From positions 1 through 14,364 of the forward strand of contig AWOE01000043.1 of assembly GCA_000494145.1 (NCBI GenBank): 14,364 bases of DNA. Reading direction: 5' to 3'. This document shows, piece after piece, positions 12,298-14,364 of this stretch. Each line of letters begins with the position of its first letter. The stretch's first letter is position 1. The notes below the pieces were generated by a model. That model saw only the letters and a program-made list of their open reading frames with translations, was not told the origin of the DNA and did not search any database. The translations under genes were made by a program, and so were the position numbers. Source of the stretch: Candidatus Calditenuaceae archaeon JGI OTU-1 (GTDB taxonomy: Archaea; Thermoproteota; Nitrososphaeria_A; Caldarchaeales; Calditenuaceae).

Positions 12298-12744
12298 ATG
12301 TCCGCAGGCAGGCTCGACGAGGTCGACAGGAAGATCCTGAGGCTCCTCTCTCAGGACGCGAGGACCTCGTACAAGAGGATCGGTGAGGTCGTGGGCCTCT
12401 CGGAGGGGGCGGTCAGGAAGAGGGTGAAGCGGCTCGTCGATCAGGGCGTGATCAAGAGGTTCACCGTGCTCGTGGACGACAGGTCGATGATCAAGGCGCT
12501 CACCATGATCAACGTCGATCCCTCCGTCCCTACGCCAGAGGTGGCGGACCTGCTGATGAGGATCGAGGGCGTTCAGGAGGTCTACGAGGTGACGGGCACC
12601 TACGATGCAATAGCGGTGATCATGGCCTCCGACATGAACATGCTCAACCGGTGCATCGACGGCGTCAGGCGCGTCAAGGGCGTCAGGAACACCAACACCT
12701 GCATCATCCTGAAATCGGTCCACCCCTCAGCACGAACTCGTTAG
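12298..12744 (+). CDS. Lrp/AsnC-family transcriptional regulator (second)
   Basis: This is a feast/famine regulator of 148 residues. The winged helix-turn-helix spans ~5-55: 'LDEVDRKILRLLSQDARTSY' (6-25), then the recognition region 'GLSEGAVRKRVKRLVDQG' (33-50). The C-terminal RAM domain includes 'VYEVTGTYDAIAVIMASD' (95-112), the effector-loop region. The ATG at 12298 is preferred. The frame is open back to 12124, but that part lacks family sequence and lies over the divergent promoter. It differs clearly from the protein at 5189-5647 (for example TYDA instead of EWDL at the effector loop), so the two probably sense different ligands. Its stop is 36 bases before the cupredoxin GTG, whose TATA box overlaps this stop, so the two genes may share regulation without forming a strict operon. 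Confidence 0.93.
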   Translation: MSAGRLDEVDRKILRLLSQDARTSYKRIGEVVGLSEGAVRKRVKRLVDQGVIKRFTVLVDDRSMIKALTMINVDPSVPTPEVADLLMRIEGVQEVYEVTGTYDAIAVIMASDMNMLNRCIDGVRRVKGVRNTNTCIILKSVHPSARTR

Positions 12745-12750
12745 TATAAC
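12741..12750 (+). promoter_or_regulatory. TATA box of the cupredoxin gene
   Basis: The sequence ttagtataac overlaps the stop codon of the Lrp/AsnC gene and is centred about 35 bases upstream of the GTG at 12781, suggesting separate transcription with a short leader. No strong ribosome site is visible; only a gggag lies 11 or so bases before the start. Confidence 0.45.
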
Positions 12751-12780
12751 CCTCAAATTCACGCAGGGAGTACGCTGATC

Positions 12781-13455
12781 GTGGACAAGACGATCCTCTG
12801 GATATCGGTCCTCCTGATCGTGACCGGTGCGGCAGGCGTCTTCCTGACGTACACCGGCCTGTCGAAGACCTTCGAGCACGGCATGCAGGCCGTCTCGGCG
12901 CTTCTGCTGCTGATGGGGGTCCTGATGCTGCCGGGAGGGATCTTCAGGGGAGGGCCGCCGAGCATCGGCCCGAGGCAGGGTCTCGTGCTGGGCGTCGCGG
13001 TCTTCGCGGTCGCAACGGGGCTCACCTTCGCCGCTGCCATCGGCTACGGCCCCTTCAAGTTGCTATCCGAAACGGGCGTCCAGATAGGCGAGGCGCCGTT
13101 CACCGTCTTCGTATCGATAATACCGGGGTCGTGGGACCCGAGGCAACCCGATAACTACGTTCCGAAGGACATCAGGGTGATCCTCTTCATCAATCACACC
13201 GTGATCTGGACGAACGACGAGGATCTGGACGTGGCCCATACCGTCACCCATGACGGCGGCCTCTTCGACTCCGGCCTCTTCGGGAAGGGCGAGAGCTTCA
13301 AGTACAACTTCGGGAGGGAGGGCGTCTACACGTACCACTGCGTGCCGCATCCCTGGATGAGGGGCTCGGTCACCGTCGAGAGGTTGCCGGACGAGCAGGT
13401 CAAGGCGATCCTGGAGGAGCTCGGAGCGAAGCAGGAGTCGCCGGCCTCCAGCTGA
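12781..13455 (+). CDS. Membrane-anchored blue copper protein (plastocyanin/halocyanin-like cupredoxin)
   Basis: This small electron carrier has its copper domain outside the membrane. The 224 residues have three N-terminal hydrophobic spans (about 5-24, 36-53 and 67-89), then a cupredoxin domain (~100-200). Type 1 copper ligands are all visible: H153 in 'VAHTVTHDGG', C187, H190 and M193 in 'YTYHCVPHPWMRGSV'. The segment 'VIWTNDEDLDVAHT' is typical of archaeal halocyanins and amicyanin-like proteins. The three-span anchor is longer than the usual single lipid or membrane anchor. The start is GTG at 12781, since no better start precedes the first hydrophobic span. The stop abuts the stop of the next gene with no gap. 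It probably shuttles electrons to or from a membrane oxidase or a copper-dependent enzyme, which is not in this window. Confidence 0.88.
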   Translation: MDKTILWISVLLIVTGAAGVFLTYTGLSKTFEHGMQAVSALLLLMGVLMLPGGIFRGGPPSIGPRQGLVLGVAVFAVATGLTFAAAIGYGPFKLLSETGVQIGEAPFTVFVSIIPGSWDPRQPDNYVPKDIRVILFINHTVIWTNDEDLDVAHTVTHDGGLFDSGLFGKGESFKYNFGREGVYTYHCVPHPWMRGSVTVERLPDEQVKAILEELGAKQESPASS

Positions 13456-13992
13456 TCACTTGATGACAGCCCTCTTCCGGAGGACCCAAGCGTTCAGCCC
13501 GAGCAGCGCCGCTCCTATGTAGCCGGGGATCAGGCCGAGCGTCCCCGCCATACCTATCCCGAGGGCCAGCAGGATCAGGGAGGGTGCCCAGCCGCAGCAG
13601 AGGTAGAAGGCCGATGCCATAAAGCCGAGCACGGCACCGGCAAAGGACCCGCCGGAGACGACGAGGCAGCTCCTGAACCTACCCGTGACGTACAGGGCCG
13701 TCAGGTAGTAGACGTTCAGGGCCAGCAGCACCGATATCGCCACGCCCAGCCCGAAGGCCAGCCACCTGACCGTAAGGACGAAGCCGTCGCCTATCACCTG
13801 CGTCGCGGGCCCTGTGTACGTCTGCGACTCGACGAACGCGGGAATCAGGAGGATCCCCTCGATCCCGATAGGGGGAGCTGCGCTGTACGTCACCGAGCCG
13901 GAGAGGACCGAGTAGCCGATGAGATAAGCGATCCCGGAGACGGCCGCCAGCGCTCCTGGCAGGGGCCCCCATCCGGACCTTAAGGCCCGCAT
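13456..13992 (-). CDS. Small polytopic membrane protein with conserved-looking Cys residues
   Basis: I cannot name a family with confidence. The 178 residues contain about five hydrophobic spans: ~12-32, ~72-100, ~110-131, ~136-152 and ~155-171. Between the first two lies an extracytoplasmic loop, 'PAFVESQTYTGPATQVIGDG'. Cysteines are C109 at the start of the third span and an adjacent pair C132-C133 ('YLCCGWAPS') between the third and fourth, within Gly/Ala-rich helices, and the C-terminus is basic ('LRKRAVIK'). Similar Gly-rich small membrane proteins with a Cys pair are found near archaeal blue copper proteins and oxidases, so a role in metal handling or assembly is possible but unproven. 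Its stop touches the cupredoxin stop, and the ATG at 13992 has a TATA-like element ~27 bases upstream. Confidence 0.75.
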   Translation of the reverse strand: MRALRSGWGPLPGALAAVSGIAYLIGYSVLSGSVTYSAAPPIGIEGILLIPAFVESQTYTGPATQVIGDGFVLTVRWLAFGLGVAISVLLALNVYYLTALYVTGRFRSCLVVSGGSFAGAVLGFMASAFYLCCGWAPSLILLALGIGMAGTLGLIPGYIGAALLGLNAWVLRKRAVIK

Positions 13993-14013
13993 CCACGCAC
14001 CAATCGCCTCCTC

Positions 14014-14023
14014 GACTATTAGA
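14014..14023 (-). promoter_or_regulatory. TATA-like element of the small membrane-protein gene
   Basis: The minus strand reads ttctaatagt, centred ~27 bases upstream of the ATG at 13992, as expected for a leaderless transcript. Confidence 0.4.
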
Positions 14024-14079
14024 AAGTGGGCTCTGCAAAACGTTCGGTTACCGCAGGGCTTCTGGGCTCGAGGAATTCA

Positions 14080-14089
14080 GTATTTAATG
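14080..14089 (+). promoter_or_regulatory. TATA box of EF-2
   Basis: The sequence gtatttaatg lies 31-40 bases before the ATG at 14120 and is one of the best TATA boxes in the window, consistent with a highly expressed translation factor and a leader of roughly ten bases. Confidence 0.6.
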
Positions 14090-14119
14090 AGGTGGGGGGA
14101 AGAACCCGCGGGGAAAAGG

Positions 14120-14329
14120 ATGCCGCGGGTCAAACGGATCTCGGAGGTCAAGGAGATCCTGAGGAACAAGGACCTGATCAGGAACATAGGGATCATCGCG
14201 CACGTCGATCACGGGAAGACCACGACGACGGACAGCCTCCTGGCCGCTGCTGGGCTACTCTCGCCGGCGCTGGCAGGGGGAATCGACGCCTACGCCGCCC
14301 GGGTGGACCCGTCAATTCCTCGGTACTGA
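14120..14329 (+). CDS. fusA: Elongation factor EF-2, first ~50 codons, then a chimeric tail
   Basis: Residues 1-50 are the N-terminus of archaeal EF-2, the GTPase that moves the ribosome along the mRNA. 'MPRVKRISEVKEILRNKDLI' is followed by 'IRNIGIIAHVDHGKTTTTDS' with the G1 motif at 27-34, then 'LLAAAGLLSPALAG'. In real EF-2 this continues into the switch I/II region over a protein of ~730 residues. Here the frame instead runs into 'GIDAYAARVDPSIPRY' and stops at 14327-14329, which is exactly the C-terminus of the E1-rhodanese protein. The ATG at 14120 fits the family; the open frame to 14087 is upstream of it and crosses the TATA box. The 69-residue product should not be believed as it stands; only 14120 to about 14280 is EF-2. 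Confidence 0.9.
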   Translation: MPRVKRISEVKEILRNKDLIRNIGIIAHVDHGKTTTTDSLLAAAGLLSPALAGGIDAYAARVDPSIPRY

Positions 14330-14364
14330 GGCTACAGAGGCCTGCTTCTCCCGGGTTTTCAAGG
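14270..14364 (-). repeat. 95-base inverted repeat, displaced copy at the window end (probable chimera)
   Basis: This is the exact reverse complement of 10890-10984, with paired coordinates summing to 25254 throughout and the match breaking at 14269/10985. It interrupts EF-2 in frame at ctggcaggg, which encodes Leu-Ala-Gly in both genes. The repeat runs to the last base of the window. Confidence 0.95.

Noticed and set aside
14087..14119. EF-2 start at 14087
   Set aside because: The TTG... ATG region at 14087 overlaps the TATA box and the eleven added residues are not part of EF-2; ATG 14120 gives the standard N-terminus.
1..14364. tRNA, rRNA, insertion sequence or phage-type genes
   Set aside because: Reading all intergenic stretches, I found no tRNA-like cloverleaf, transposase, integrase or target-site duplications.

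Overview
The window looks like a GC-rich, probably thermophilic archaeon, most likely of the TACK / Thermoproteota side, although I cannot name the lineage. The evidence is an archaeal EF-1 alpha, the first codons of an archaeal EF-2, TATA boxes about 24-35 bases upstream of most start codons (often giving near-leaderless transcripts), GGTGAT/GGAGGTG-type ribosome sites, heavy use of AGG for arginine, two Lrp/AsnC regulators and a threonine-rich S-layer-like surface protein. The region is densely coded: no gap exceeds 300 bases, and the largest is the roughly 230-base divergent promoter region at 12065-12297.

Layout. Bases 2-3176 (+) form one compact operon: the 3' end of a substrate-binding protein, a FecCD/BtuC-type permease, its ATPase with an extra C-terminal domain (BtuD-like), and endonuclease V. 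Together the first three import a corrinoid or ferric-siderophore type substrate. Endonuclease V ends tail to tail on thioredoxin reductase (4139-3171, -). A divergent promoter region separates this from a TtuA/NcsA-type tRNA 2-thiolation enzyme (4216-5175, +), which converges on an Lrp/AsnC regulator (5647-5189, -). That regulator is divergent from a hydroxyacyl-CoA dehydrogenase/enoyl-CoA hydratase fusion (5710-7548, +) whose dehydrogenase half looks dead. EF-1 alpha (8920-7622, -), a seven-bladed-propeller surface protein with a Thr stalk and membrane anchor (10784-9054, -), and a MoeB/ThiF-type E1 fused to a rhodanese domain (12064-10925, -) follow. A second Lrp/AsnC gene (12298-12744, +), a membrane-anchored cupredoxin (12781-13455, +), a small polytopic membrane protein (13992-13456, -) and the start of EF-2 (14120-, +) complete the window.

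Functionally, TtuA and the E1-rhodanese protein are two parts of the ubiquitin-like-protein sulfur relay for tRNA thiolation, although they are not adjacent and no small Ubl carrier gene is seen here. The cupredoxin and the cysteine-containing membrane protein, ending back to back, suggest a copper or electron-transfer function at the membrane.

The most striking anomaly is at the right end. The last 95 bases (14270-14364) are an exact reverse complement of 10890-10984, the 3' end of the E1-rhodanese gene plus its downstream sequence. They cut EF-2 off after about 50 codons at a CTGGCAGGG microhomology (Leu-Ala-Gly in both proteins). This is most simply an inverted chimera at a contig end, not biology. 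I see no CRISPR array, tRNA, rRNA, insertion sequence or clear new defence system.
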